The position numbers and the translations under genes were made by a program. Source: Actinomycetota bacterium (lineage in GTDB: Bacteria > Actinomycetota > Actinomycetes > Nanopelagicales > Nanopelagicaceae). From it: DNA of 37,455 nt. Shown here piece by piece: positions 19,888 through 28,536 of this stretch (position 1 is its first letter; every line of letters begins with the position of its first letter). The notes under the pieces are model-generated. The model ran no database searches. It was not told where the DNA came from and worked only from the letters and a program-made list of their open reading frames with translations. The DNA is taken from assembly GCA_009702835.1 (NCBI GenBank), contig WLHF01000002.1, forward strand, positions 1-37,455. The letters run 5' to 3'.

Positions 19888-20343
19888 CTATTTACTCTTA
19901 CCGTGATCGCATACAAAAAGCAGATGGAACTTACCGATCTGTATCGCATCACCTGTTTTCAAAACAATTTCACTTATTGATTCATTGTTGACATAGGTTC
20001 CGTTGAGAGATCCAGAGTCACGCAGAACAAAAGCTGTACCTTTTTTTTCAACAACTGCATGAGCTCTAGAGACAGTTACATCATCTAGAAAAACCCCACT
20101 CGATGCAGATCGCCCAACCGTTGCTCCCTCATGAGTGATAAGAAATCTTGCGCCCTTACTCTCTCCTCGGTTGATAAGAAACATCGCCTTCTCGCCGTTA
20201 GATAGCTGAATCTCACTAACAACTGAACGATCTGCCTGCGACAGAGATGCTAGATACTCATCGAGAACTCCAGCAGGGGAAGTGCTGACCTCTCTCGATG
20301 AGAGATGAAGAACGCTAGTGGGTTCACTCTTGGAGTTCTCCAC
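19888..20343 (-). CDS. garA: FHA-domain protein of the GarA/OdhI family
   Basis: ARFLITHEGATVGRSASSGVFLDDVTVSRAHAVVEKKGTAFVLRDSGSLNGTYVNNESISEIVLKTGDAIQIGKFHLLFV; GTG start; conserved order gcvH-garA-ftsR. Confidence 0.9.
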   Translation of the reverse strand: MENSKSEPTSVLHLSSREVSTSPAGVLDEYLASLSQADRSVVSEIQLSNGEKAMFLINRGESKGARFLITHEGATVGRSASSGVFLDDVTVSRAHAVVEKKGTAFVLRDSGSLNGTYVNNESISEIVLKTGDAIQIGKFHLLFVCDHGKSK

Positions 20344-20398
20344 ACTGCCTCCTCTACTCTCAACCTTAAGCTGAGATTAAAGGCAGCAGAGGTTTTGG

Positions 20399-20773
20399 TC
20401 AAGCCGTCAAAGCAGCGTATTCGCTAGCCGTTAAAAGCTCGGTTGGTGGAGCGGTTATTTCAATTTTCATAAGCCACCCAGCGCCATAGGGATCGGAGTT
20501 GATTAACTCTGGAGCATTCGATAACGGTTCATTTATCGCACTCACTACACCTGTGACCGGTGCAAAGATCTCAGAGACTGATTTTGTTGATTCAACCTCA
20601 CCGCAGACTGTTCCGGCGCTAACACTCTCTCCGATCTTTGGTAGCTGCACGTAAACGATGTCACCAAGGGCCGACTGTGCATAATCAGTTATACCCATTG
20701 TGTAGATACTGGCATCTGCCAATACCCACTCATGCTCTTTTGTGTACTGCAGATTCTCAGGAGCTGATGACAT
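20399..20773 (-). CDS. gcvH: glycine cleavage system H protein
   Basis: YTKEHEWV, GITDYAQSALGDIVYVQLPKIG, GEVESTKSVSEIFAPVTGVVSAIN (lipoyl-lysine ESTKS). Confidence 0.97.
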   Translation of the reverse strand: MSSAPENLQYTKEHEWVLADASIYTMGITDYAQSALGDIVYVQLPKIGESVSAGTVCGEVESTKSVSEIFAPVTGVVSAINEPLSNAPELINSDPYGAGWLMKIEITAPPTELLTASEYAALTA

Positions 20774-21329
20774 GTCCGCCTCTTATCTGTGAAATAGCTT
20801 CGCGTGAATAACTAAGACCTGTAGAAATGTAGAGGGCAACGCCCCAGATAGCAAAACTCCACCCCAGCACAAATGCAAGGGAGGCAAAGGCGCTATCCAT
20901 TGTCGCAAGTAGTAGAAATGGAAAGGCGTACATCAGGTTAAAGGTCGCAGCCTTGCCCAAGTAGGTGACCTTCAGCGTTCCACGGCCACGACGCTTTAGT
21001 TCAATAGTCAGTAAAGCAAGTACACCATCTCGCAGAAGTATCGCAGCGATTAGCCAGATAGGAACAACGTGACGGATGAGAAAAACGACCAAGATCGCGA
21101 GAATATAGAGGCGATCGATCGCTGGATCAGCGATCTCACCAAAGCGCGAGGTCTGTCCCCAGGCCCGTGCCAACTTTCCATCGAAGTAATCGGTGGCTCC
21201 CCCCACTGCAAGAACAGCGATAGCCCATCCATCGGCATGAAGATTCAAGGTGAGGTATATAAATAGTGGAATTCCGCAGAAACGTAAAAAAGTAAGAGCG
21301 TTAGGGATAGTAAGAATGGAGCTGTTCAT
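20757..21329 (-). CDS. CDP-alcohol phosphatidyltransferase family protein
   Basis: IPNALTFLRFCGIPLFIYL; GGATDYFDGKLARAWGQTSRFGEIADPAIDRL (DGx2ARx8Gx3Dx3D motif). Confidence 0.92.
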   Translation of the reverse strand: MNSSILTIPNALTFLRFCGIPLFIYLTLNLHADGWAIAVLAVGGATDYFDGKLARAWGQTSRFGEIADPAIDRLYILAILVVFLIRHVVPIWLIAAILLRDGVLALLTIELKRRGRGTLKVTYLGKAATFNLMYAFPFLLLATMDSAFASLAFVLGWSFAIWGVALYISTGLSYSREAISQIRGGHVISS

Positions 21330-21333
21330 AGTT

Positions 21334-23289
21334 TTAGTCGCGCTCTTTTACACGGATCGCGACTTGAACAGGTGTACCAGGAAAGCCAAACTCTTCGCGC
21401 AGACGCCGCTCAATGAAACGACGGTAGGAGGCTTCGATCCAGCCACTTGAAAAGACCACAAACTTGGGAGGGGCGATCCCTGCCTGGGTGGCGTAATAGA
21501 TCTTGGGCTGCTTGCCGCCACGAACTGGTGGTGGGGTCGCACCGATCAGCGCTCCGAGGAATGAGTTGAGTTTGGCAGTCGGGACACGTCGCTCCCAGCT
21601 ATCCAAGGCTGTGCGAATCGCTGGAGCTAAACGATCTCGGTGCCAACCTGTCTTTGCCGCAACATTGACGCGCTGTGCCCATTCAACTTGATCTAAATGT
21701 CTATCTATTTCGCGATCCAGTTGATCACGTCGATCCTCATCAACTAAATCCCATTTGTTCATCACAATGACCATCGCTTTTCCTGCCTCTTCTACCATGG
21801 TTATGACACGAAGATCTTGTTCAGTGATTGGTTCAGATGCATCTAAAACTACAACCGCGACTTCGCAACGCTCAAGTGCGCTTTGAGTACGCAAGGATGC
21901 GTAGTAATCAGTACCCGATGCCTGATTAGCGCGTTTCTTTAGCCCTGCAGTGTCGATAAATCGCCAGGTCGACCCCGCAAACTCTATTAACTCATCAACT
22001 GGATCGCGAGTTGTACCCGCTACATCATCAACGATTGAACGGTTCTCTCCAGCTAGAGCATTGAGGAGAGAAGACTTACCTACATTTGGACGACCGACTA
22101 AAGCAATCTTGCGATATCCATCTTGAGTTTGGGCTCCCCCAACTTCAGGAAGCTCTGTAACTATGTGATCGAGTAGATCACCACTTCCACGCCCGTGTAA
22201 AGCGGAAACAAAATATGGCTCGCCAAGTCCAAGACTCCATAATCCATGAGCTTCAGACTCCTCGCGCTCACCATCAACCTTGTTACCAATTAAAATTAAT
22301 GGCTTCTTTGCTTTGCGCAGTCGTTGAACGAGAATGTCATCCTCATCTAAGGCACCTACTTGGGCATCGACAACAAAGGCTAAAACATCGGCCTCTTCCA
22401 TTGCTATCTCGGCTCCGGCGCTGACTTGAATTGAAATCCCATCGGGTTTTGCTTCCCACCCGCCTGTATCCATAACTATAAAGCGACGACCGCCCCATTC
22501 GCATTCATACTGCACGCGATCGCGAGTTACACCTGGAGTATCTTCAACAATCGCCTCGCGTCGACCGATAAAGCGGTTAATTAACGTTGATTTACCAACA
22601 TTTGGGCGACCCAGTATTGCAACAATGGGCAGACCGAGTAATGAACGCTCGCGTAGTAACTCCCAAATTCGCTCTATTGTTTCATCTAAATCTAAATATG
22701 TTGAGTCCACTTCAACTGCATCGAGAGCCATGGCAAGTGGAGAAACTTCGCGTGAGGAATCAATAGCATCGCGCGTATCCAAAGAGGTACGAACATCAAT
22801 AGTTTTATCTTCGGTTTCATTCTCACGACGCACTGCGCGAGCATCTAAATCCGCTGTCAGATAAATCTTTAAAGCAGCATCTGGTGCTACAACTGTGGAA
22901 ATATCCCGACCCTCGACTACGATACCTTTTTCAGCGCGATCGATAATCGAACGTTGAATACTCAGGAGCTCATGTCGAATCGCAGGCATAGCACTGATGC
23001 GACTGACATTCTCAGTTACTGATGCGCCACGTATTGCATGCGTAATCTGCGTATCTCCTGCAAAAATATTAGGATCATGAGGATCAGAGACAAAACGGAT
23101 GGGCATAGATTTCATCGCAGAGATGATTTCTTGTGCAGTTTCTGCTTTAGTTTCAAGTGCAATCCACGTTACTGCACGATACAAGGCTCCAGTATCTAAA
23201 TAATTCCAACCTGCGCGAATAGCAATTGCTCGCGATGTGCTTGATTTACCTGCACCACTGGGGCCATCTATTGCTACGACTATGCCCAT
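21334..23289 (-). CDS. cmk-der: bifunctional cytidylate kinase / GTPase Der
   Basis: N-terminal Cmk ([35 protein letters not shown]) fused in one frame to Der ([36 protein letters not shown]; second G domain [33 protein letters not shown]). Confidence 0.95.
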   Translation of the reverse strand: MGIVVAIDGPSGAGKSSTSRAIAIRAGWNYLDTGALYRAVTWIALETKAETAQEIISAMKSMPIRFVSDPHDPNIFAGDTQITHAIRGASVTENVSRISAMPAIRHELLSIQRSIIDRAEKGIVVEGRDISTVVAPDAALKIYLTADLDARAVRRENETEDKTIDVRTSLDTRDAIDSSREVSPLAMALDAVEVDSTYLDLDETIERIWELLRERSLLGLPIVAILGRPNVGKSTLINRFIGRREAIVEDTPGVTRDRVQYECEWGGRRFIVMDTGGWEAKPDGISIQVSAGAEIAMEEADVLAFVVDAQVGALDEDDILVQRLRKAKKPLILIGNKVDGEREESEAHGLWSLGLGEPYFVSALHGRGSGDLLDHIVTELPEVGGAQTQDGYRKIALVGRPNVGKSSLLNALAGENRSIVDDVAGTTRDPVDELIEFAGSTWRFIDTAGLKKRANQASGTDYYASLRTQSALERCEVAVVVLDASEPITEQDLRVITMVEEAGKAMVIVMNKWDLVDEDRRDQLDREIDRHLDQVEWAQRVNVAAKTGWHRDRLAPAIRTALDSWERRVPTAKLNSFLGALIGATPPPVRGGKQPKIYYATQAGIAPPKFVVFSSGWIEASYRRFIERRLREEFGFPGTPVQVAIRVKERD

Positions 23290-23304
23290 GTGATGAGCCT
23301 ACTT

Positions 23305-24357
23305 CTAATTAAGAATCGGATGAACATTCCATCCGATCGCAGATAAATGATCCGACAACAACTGCGCATCCGCTGATGAGAGCGCCAACATTATGAGTGC
23401 GCTTAACTGACCTGGTGAGTGCTCAATAGTTAAGTCTTCAACGTTTACAGAGATAGATTTACACTCATTAAAGATTGCAGCTAGCTGGCCAGGTTTGTCA
23501 TCGATAACAATTGGAAGATAGGCGTAGGCGCGTGCTTTGCCTCCATGTTTACCCGGAATACGCGCTCTACCTATACCTGCGCGATCAATAAACTGCGCAA
23601 TGGCCGATTTGTCATCAAGCTCTGCTATGAGCTCACCTAAGGCCTCATGCATTTTCCTTGCAAGCGGAGCGATTTCGGCTCTATTGGAGTAAATAATCTC
23701 ACTCCAGAGCCCCGGATCAGAGGCGGCAATCCTGGTCGTATCGCGAAGCCCAGTTCCTGCAAGCTCTAGCCAGTTGCTGGGAGTTGAGTTCAGGCTTTGA
23801 GCTAGGAGACTGGCCGTTATCTGCGGAAGATGAGAGATAGCTGCCACGGCGCGATCATGTTCATCGGCTGGCAGTTTAATCACGCTTGCTCCAAGTAGTT
23901 CAATAAGCTCGTTAACAAGGGCGATGCTCTCCTTCGAGCAGGAGGCATCGGGGGTAATCACCCAACTGCGTGTTGCAAAGAGATCGCCCCTAGCAGCGGC
24001 GGCTCCCCCTATCTCACGGCCTGCCATGGGATGAGTGGGAACGAAGCGCTCCAATGGAAGCGATGATGCTTTAACATAAAGTAAAGGTTCATTTTTTACA
24101 CTACCAACATCCATAAACGTCGAGTTTGGGTTTAATGCAAACTCTGCTTCGATGACCTGGGGTATGGCATGTGAGGGCAGTGCAAAGATTACTAACTCGG
24201 GAGAAGCGGTTTTTTCTCGACCAGTCAGATCATTGGCTAAGCGCTCTGCCGCCGGATCACTATCGACCATCTGACAGCGAATGCCATGAGCGCATAGGCC
24301 TAGGGCGATCGATGTTCCTATGAGCCCTGATCCAACGATGCGTACCTGGGTGAGCAT
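23305..24357 (-). CDS. tyrA: prephenate dehydrogenase
   Basis: VRIVGSGLIGTSIALGL (Rossmann), THPMAGREIGGAAAARGDLF, SHLPQITASLLA, C-terminal ACT-like DKPGQLAAIFNEC. Confidence 0.93.
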   Translation of the reverse strand: MLTQVRIVGSGLIGTSIALGLCAHGIRCQMVDSDPAAERLANDLTGREKTASPELVIFALPSHAIPQVIEAEFALNPNSTFMDVGSVKNEPLLYVKASSLPLERFVPTHPMAGREIGGAAAARGDLFATRSWVITPDASCSKESIALVNELIELLGASVIKLPADEHDRAVAAISHLPQITASLLAQSLNSTPSNWLELAGTGLRDTTRIAASDPGLWSEIIYSNRAEIAPLARKMHEALGELIAELDDKSAIAQFIDRAGIGRARIPGKHGGKARAYAYLPIVIDDKPGQLAAIFNECKSISVNVEDLTIEHSPGQLSALIMLALSSADAQLLSDHLSAIGWNVHPILN

Positions 24358-24713
24358 TATTGAGCGATATCCCGGCGCAGGGATTGAGCGCCATGGAGAT
24401 AGATATGCGAGGCCTCAACTGCGCTGTTCTGGCAGTGAACCATCACGCGAATCACCTTATCGAGGGCTCCCGGAACATCTACCTCAACAGCCCCAATCAG
24501 TGGCACTGCCTCAAAGCCGATCTCACGAGCGGCAGCTGCTGGGAAAGCGGCCGTTAGATCTGGAGTAGATGTAAAGAAAACGGAGATAACCTGATCGGGC
24601 GTTAAAGAGTTAGAGCTCATAATCGCACTCATGAGCTCTTTGACGCCATCGCCGATAGCCTCTGGCGTATTTGAGCGCACCTGTATCGCTCCGCGTATAG
24701 CTCTAATAACCAT
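24357..24713 (-). CDS. aroH: chorismate mutase (AroH type)
   Basis: VIRAIRGAIQVRSNTPEAIGDGVKELMSAIMSSNSLTPDQVISVFFTSTPDLTAAFPAAAAREIGF; stop/start TAATG overlap with tyrA. Confidence 0.94.
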   Translation of the reverse strand: MVIRAIRGAIQVRSNTPEAIGDGVKELMSAIMSSNSLTPDQVISVFFTSTPDLTAAFPAAAAREIGFEAVPLIGAVEVDVPGALDKVIRVMVHCQNSAVEASHIYLHGAQSLRRDIAQ

Positions 24714-24782
24714 GGGATAAGGGTACCTTTCCTACCCATTTTTCGTGGGCAATTGAAACTCTGCTAAGAGTTTTGTTTATAT

Positions 24783-24969
24783 ATCGATTAAACCCTTTTA
24801 CTACTTTTCACTCGATCGCTATACAGAAAATACATGCAAGCGCAAAAGAGTACATTATCGATTTATCGGTATTCAGAACGCTATGCAAGCGTAAATTTTA
24901 TCGATAAATTTACTTTTCAAACCTACAATGTCGATAAAACGTTATATTGATAATACGGCTAATATCGAT
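24783..24969. repeat. AT-rich intergenic cluster of ATCGAT/TCGATAA motifs and an ATGCAAGCG direct repeat
   Basis: ATCGAT at 24783, 24857, 24900, 24964; near-variants TCGAT 24812, TCGATAA 24931, ATCGG 24865, TTGATAA 24947; ATGCAAGCG[C/T]AAA at 24834 and 24883; near-palindrome TAAATTTTATCGATAAATTTA at 24892-24912. Confidence 0.7.
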
Positions 24970-24983
24970 TTAACATAAAACCG

Positions 24984-25688
24984 TTAAATCCCTAAAACGT
25001 TACGTAGATTTGTTAACTCTCCGCTATTGAGATCTCGCCATCTCCCCTCAGGCGTATCGCCCAGAGAGATAGGTCCAAACTTTGTACGTATCAATCGCAG
25101 GACATCGACCTCAACGGCCTCCATCAAACGACGGATTATGTGATACCTGCCCTCGTGGATCGTAACTTCAATCCACGTAGATGAGAGCTCCTTAAAGCTT
25201 AAAACCCTGCCCATACCATCTTCGAGTTCGACGCCCTTGAGAAGAGCCTTATCAATGCCGGGTGGGAGTTTTCCATCGTATTCAATAATGTATGTCTTTT
25301 CCAGACCAAATGACGGGTGCGTAGCCCTGAAAGTTAAATCACCATCATTTGTCAGAAGAATGAGTCCCTCTGAGTCCTTATCTAGACGTCCGACATGGAA
25401 TAATCTCTCCCTGCGCAGGTCGATAAAATCACTCAATGAGGGGCGGCCATCAGGGTCGTACATGGTAGACAAAACGCCCTTAGGTTTATGAAGTGCAAGA
25501 TAACTCTTAGTCATAGAACGCTTAATTGTCTCACCATCAACTGCTACTTCAGTCTTATCTGGGTCGAATTTTGCCCCCATCTCGCGAATCGCTAGCCCAT
25601 CGACTGTGACTCTTCCAGAGGCTATGAGTTCATCTGCACCGCGACGACTAGTTATACCTGCATCTGCGATGATCTTATTAAGGCGCAT
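24984..25688 (-). CDS. rluB: pseudouridine synthase (RluB/RsuA family)
   Basis: S4 domain MRLNKIIADAGITSRRGADELIASGRVTVDG, LFHVGRLDKDSEGLILLTNDGDLTFRATHPSFGLEKTY, EGRYHIIRRLMEAV. Confidence 0.94.
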   Translation of the reverse strand: MRLNKIIADAGITSRRGADELIASGRVTVDGLAIREMGAKFDPDKTEVAVDGETIKRSMTKSYLALHKPKGVLSTMYDPDGRPSLSDFIDLRRERLFHVGRLDKDSEGLILLTNDGDLTFRATHPSFGLEKTYIIEYDGKLPPGIDKALLKGVELEDGMGRVLSFKELSSTWIEVTIHEGRYHIIRRLMEAVEVDVLRLIRTKFGPISLGDTPEGRWRDLNSGELTNLRNVLGI

Positions 25689-25736
25689 ATCGCCCATGGC
25701 TGTCTCCCGACTGTCAGGGAGAGTCTAACTGAAGCT

Positions 25737-26288
25737 TTACTCGGTAAGCGAATCCAAAATATCATCGAGAGCCTCGAGATTGGGTAGATACGGCGCGAGA
25801 GCTGGTAGATCCTCAAGTGAGTTCAGCCCTAACCTCTCTAAAAAATAGCTCGTTGTCATATACAAGATCGCTCCGGTCTCGTGCTCAAGTCCTGACTCCT
25901 CAACCAGGCCACGGGTGATAAGCGTTTTCATTACCGCCTCTACGTTCACCCCACGGATAGCAGAGACCCGTGCCCGGGAAACGGGCTGGCGGTAGGCCAC
26001 TACCGAGAGTGTCTCAAGGGCGGCCTGGGTAAGGCGCGACTGCTGGCCATCGAGGACAAACTTCTCCACAACGCTAGATAGATCGGGGTGGCTATAGAAG
26101 CGCCATCCCCCAGCGATCTTCTTGAGGGCGAAGCCTCGATCCTCATAACTACTGGCTAACCTAGCCAGGGCGGCATCGATCTCATCGACAGTACGCTCTA
26201 AAACCTGGGCCAGGGTTATCTCAGTAACCGGCTCATCCACGACCATTAAAATCGCCTCGATTGAACGCTCAACCTCTACATTAGACAT
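25737..26288 (-). CDS. scpB: SMC-Scp complex subunit ScpB
   Basis: SIEAILMVVDEPVTEITLAQVL; AGGWRFYSHPDLSSVVEKFVLDGQQSRLTQAALETLSVVAYRQPVSRARVSAIRGVNVEAVMKTLITRGLVEE. Confidence 0.95.
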   Translation of the reverse strand: MSNVEVERSIEAILMVVDEPVTEITLAQVLERTVDEIDAALARLASSYEDRGFALKKIAGGWRFYSHPDLSSVVEKFVLDGQQSRLTQAALETLSVVAYRQPVSRARVSAIRGVNVEAVMKTLITRGLVEESGLEHETGAILYMTTSYFLERLGLNSLEDLPALAPYLPNLEALDDILDSLTE

Positions 26289-27153
26289 TATCGCTACTTT
26301 CTTCTACCTGGTCTTCAAGGATTACTGGAATATCGAACTCGTCACTGACCTCAACCTCGCCATCGAGTGAGCCTGTCCATGAGATCTGAAGCTCGCCTAG
26401 AGCGATCACCTGATTAAAGCGTAGAACTCCTTGGCGGTAGAGATCGAGCAGAGCTAAAAAACGGGCCACGATTACTAGGGTCGTATCGGCATCGGCTATG
26501 AGGTTTCTAAAGGAGAGTGAGGTCGACCTACGTAAAGCCTCTACTACGCGCTTAGACTCCTCCATAACGCTTACTAGGGGCAGGTGTAGATGCTCGACAC
26601 TGACCACCGGAGAGCTTTTGGGGGTCAAAACACGCTCAGCGATAGCGGCAAAGCGCGCCGGGCCCACACCTATCAAGACCTCAGGGAGTAGAGCACTCAG
26701 CGAGGCCTCTAAGGCGACCACACGGGCAAAGGATTTATCAGATAGTGCGATCCGATCGGCAAAGGTCGCGGCGATCTCCTTGAAGGCGCGATACTGTAAA
26801 AGCCGTGCAAAGAGGATGTCTCTGGCCTCAAGAAGTGCTAGATCCTCCTCATCGTCGACCTCTCCACTGGGAAGAAGGCGCGCCGCCTTCAAATCCAAGA
26901 GGGTAGCCGCTACGACTAAGAACTCGGTAGCTTGATCCAGACGCCATCCCTGCCCGCTCTGTTCTAGGGAGCGGATGAATGAGATGAACTCATCGGTGAC
27001 AAGGCTTAGAGATATCTCAGTGATATCCATCTTGTGGCGAGAGATGAGCTGTAATAGAAGATCAAAGGGGCCATCGAAGTTTTCGAGATGGACTGAGAAG
27101 GCGCCACTACTAGCGGCGTTAACATCCCTAGACTCCTCCATCGATAAATCCAT
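26281..27153 (-). CDS. scpA: segregation and condensation protein ScpA
   Basis: FSVHLENFDGPFDLLLQLISRHKMDITEISLSLVTDEFISFI; C-terminal FLALLDLYRQGVLRFNQ; 8-nt overlap with scpB. Confidence 0.95.
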   Translation of the reverse strand: MDLSMEESRDVNAASSGAFSVHLENFDGPFDLLLQLISRHKMDITEISLSLVTDEFISFIRSLEQSGQGWRLDQATEFLVVAATLLDLKAARLLPSGEVDDEEDLALLEARDILFARLLQYRAFKEIAATFADRIALSDKSFARVVALEASLSALLPEVLIGVGPARFAAIAERVLTPKSSPVVSVEHLHLPLVSVMEESKRVVEALRRSTSLSFRNLIADADTTLVIVARFLALLDLYRQGVLRFNQVIALGELQISWTGSLDGEVEVSDEFDIPVILEDQVEESSDNV

Positions 27154-27232
27154 CCCCGCACCTTACTTCACAGTTGCCTGCAATCTGTGTAACGCGTAGG
27201 CTCCCACGCATATCTAGAAAGAGGTTTGACGT

Positions 27233-28117
27233 TTGAGCGCTAAATCGACAATTCGGGAAGAGATATCCACCACCTCTACGCTCCTTGGCAAGAAGGCTCA
27301 AAGCTTTCCCATCCCTGCAGCGATTACCGATCACGGCAACGCCAAAGTCGTTGCGATATTTAATCAAAAGGGTGGCGTAGGAAAGACAACTACGACTATC
27401 AACTTAGGTGCCTCCCTTGCCGAACTTGGACGTCGAGTCCTGCTCGTCGACTTTGACCCACAGGGTGGACTCTCTCTTGGCCTTGGAGTTAACGCTCATG
27501 CCCTGCCACTGGAGCAGACCGTGTACTACGCATTGATGACGCCTACTGCATCCGTTGAAACAATTATATTAAAATCTCTTGTTCCGGGTTTAGATTTTCT
27601 TCCCGCTAACCGCGATTTAGGAACTGCGGAAACGACCCTAGGCGCTGAAATCGGTGGTCAACAGTATTTAAAACGTGCACTCACATCACTACGCGATTAC
27701 TACGATGTTATTTTGATCGACTGTCAACCAACTATGGGCCAGTTAACTATTAACGCACTTGTTGCAGCAGATGAGGTTATTGTCCCGTTGCAGTGTGAGT
27801 ACTTCGCTCTGCATGGATTCATTGAGTTAAAAGGCAATCTAGATAAGGTAAAGAATTTTCTGAATCCAAAGCTAAAACTAATCGGAATATTAGCGACTAT
27901 GTACGATAAGAAGACCTCTCACAACCGTCAAGTCCTTGAGCGCATACTTGAACAGTTCCCTGCCGATGTCTTTGAAACAATTATCGCAAAAACTATTCGC
28001 TTTCCTGAAACTACTGTTGTCGGTGAACCGATAACAACCTATGCCTCATCATCTGATGGCGCAGCCTCATACCGGCGTTTAGCCCGTGAACTTATCGCCC
28101 GAGGAGGCGCCCAATGA
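27233..28117 (+). CDS. parA: ParA family ATPase (Soj-like, Rv1708-like)
   Basis: KVVAIFNQKGGVGKTTTTINLGASLAELGRRVLLVDFDPQGGLSLGLG (deviant Walker A), YDVILIDCQPTMGQLTINAL. TTG start with AAAGAGG upstream. Confidence 0.93.
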   Translation: MSAKSTIREEISTTSTLLGKKAQSFPIPAAITDHGNAKVVAIFNQKGGVGKTTTTINLGASLAELGRRVLLVDFDPQGGLSLGLGVNAHALPLEQTVYYALMTPTASVETIILKSLVPGLDFLPANRDLGTAETTLGAEIGGQQYLKRALTSLRDYYDVILIDCQPTMGQLTINALVAADEVIVPLQCEYFALHGFIELKGNLDKVKNFLNPKLKLIGILATMYDKKTSHNRQVLERILEQFPADVFETIIAKTIRFPETTVVGEPITTYASSSDGAASYRRLARELIARGGAQ

Positions 28118-28524
28118 CCCGCAGAGCCAATCTTCCAGGTGCCGATGAGCTATTTCGTTCAACTGCCCCAGCACTTTCTTCGGTGCCAGCGGCACAAGAT
28201 GCCATAGCACCTCTTGTGCCTCCTTCGATCGCAACACCTAAAGCACCATCGGTTAAAAAAGGTGTGCGCTCGATTGCACGCCGCCGTGTTAGAACTGTTG
28301 ATCACTCTCCATCGGGTCGCGAACGCCACGATGAAAAAATCACTGTCTACTTATCTCCCGATGAGTTATTTGATTTAGATCAAGCACGTTTGTTGTTGCG
28401 CGGAGATTTGGGATTAGCTGCCGATCGTGGACGTATCGTGCGCGAATCCATTGCTGTCATCATCGCCGACCTTGAAGCAAAGGGTGATCAGAGTATTTTA
28501 GCCCGTCGATTACGTGGACTTTAA
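28114..28524 (+). CDS. small basic protein with probable C-terminal ribbon-helix-helix DNA-binding region, coupled to parA
   Basis: ATGA overlap with parA; basic linker KKGVRSIARRRVRTV followed by DEKITVYLSPDELFDLDQARLLLRGDLGLAADRGRIVRESIAVIIADLEAKG, which resembles beta-strand-helix-helix (RHH) organisation. Confidence 0.65.
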   Translation: MTRRANLPGADELFRSTAPALSSVPAAQDAIAPLVPPSIATPKAPSVKKGVRSIARRRVRTVDHSPSGRERHDEKITVYLSPDELFDLDQARLLLRGDLGLAADRGRIVRESIAVIIADLEAKGDQSILARRLRGL

Positions 28525-28536
28525 AATAACATTGAT

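Noticed and set aside
24756-24773. Hairpin AAACTCT-GCTA-AGAGTTT in the rluB-aroH gap as a terminator
   Set aside because: AT-rich weak stem; T-rich tract lies on the + strand side whereas flanking genes are on -, so a functional terminator for rluB is not well supported.
24834-24891. CRISPR-like direct repeat (ATGCAAGCG twice)
   Set aside because: Only two 9-13 bp copies, no regular repeat-spacer array and no cas genes.
24714-24983. Origin of replication (iteron/DnaA-box type) interpretation of the AT-rich region
   Set aside because: No TTATCCACA-type DnaA boxes seen and the region is near dif, i.e. opposite the expected oriC.
26498-26935. 145-aa + strand ORF antisense to scpA
   Set aside because: Ser/Arg/Lys/Ala-rich low-complexity translation typical of antisense of a confidently identified gene (scpA); no RBS or motif.
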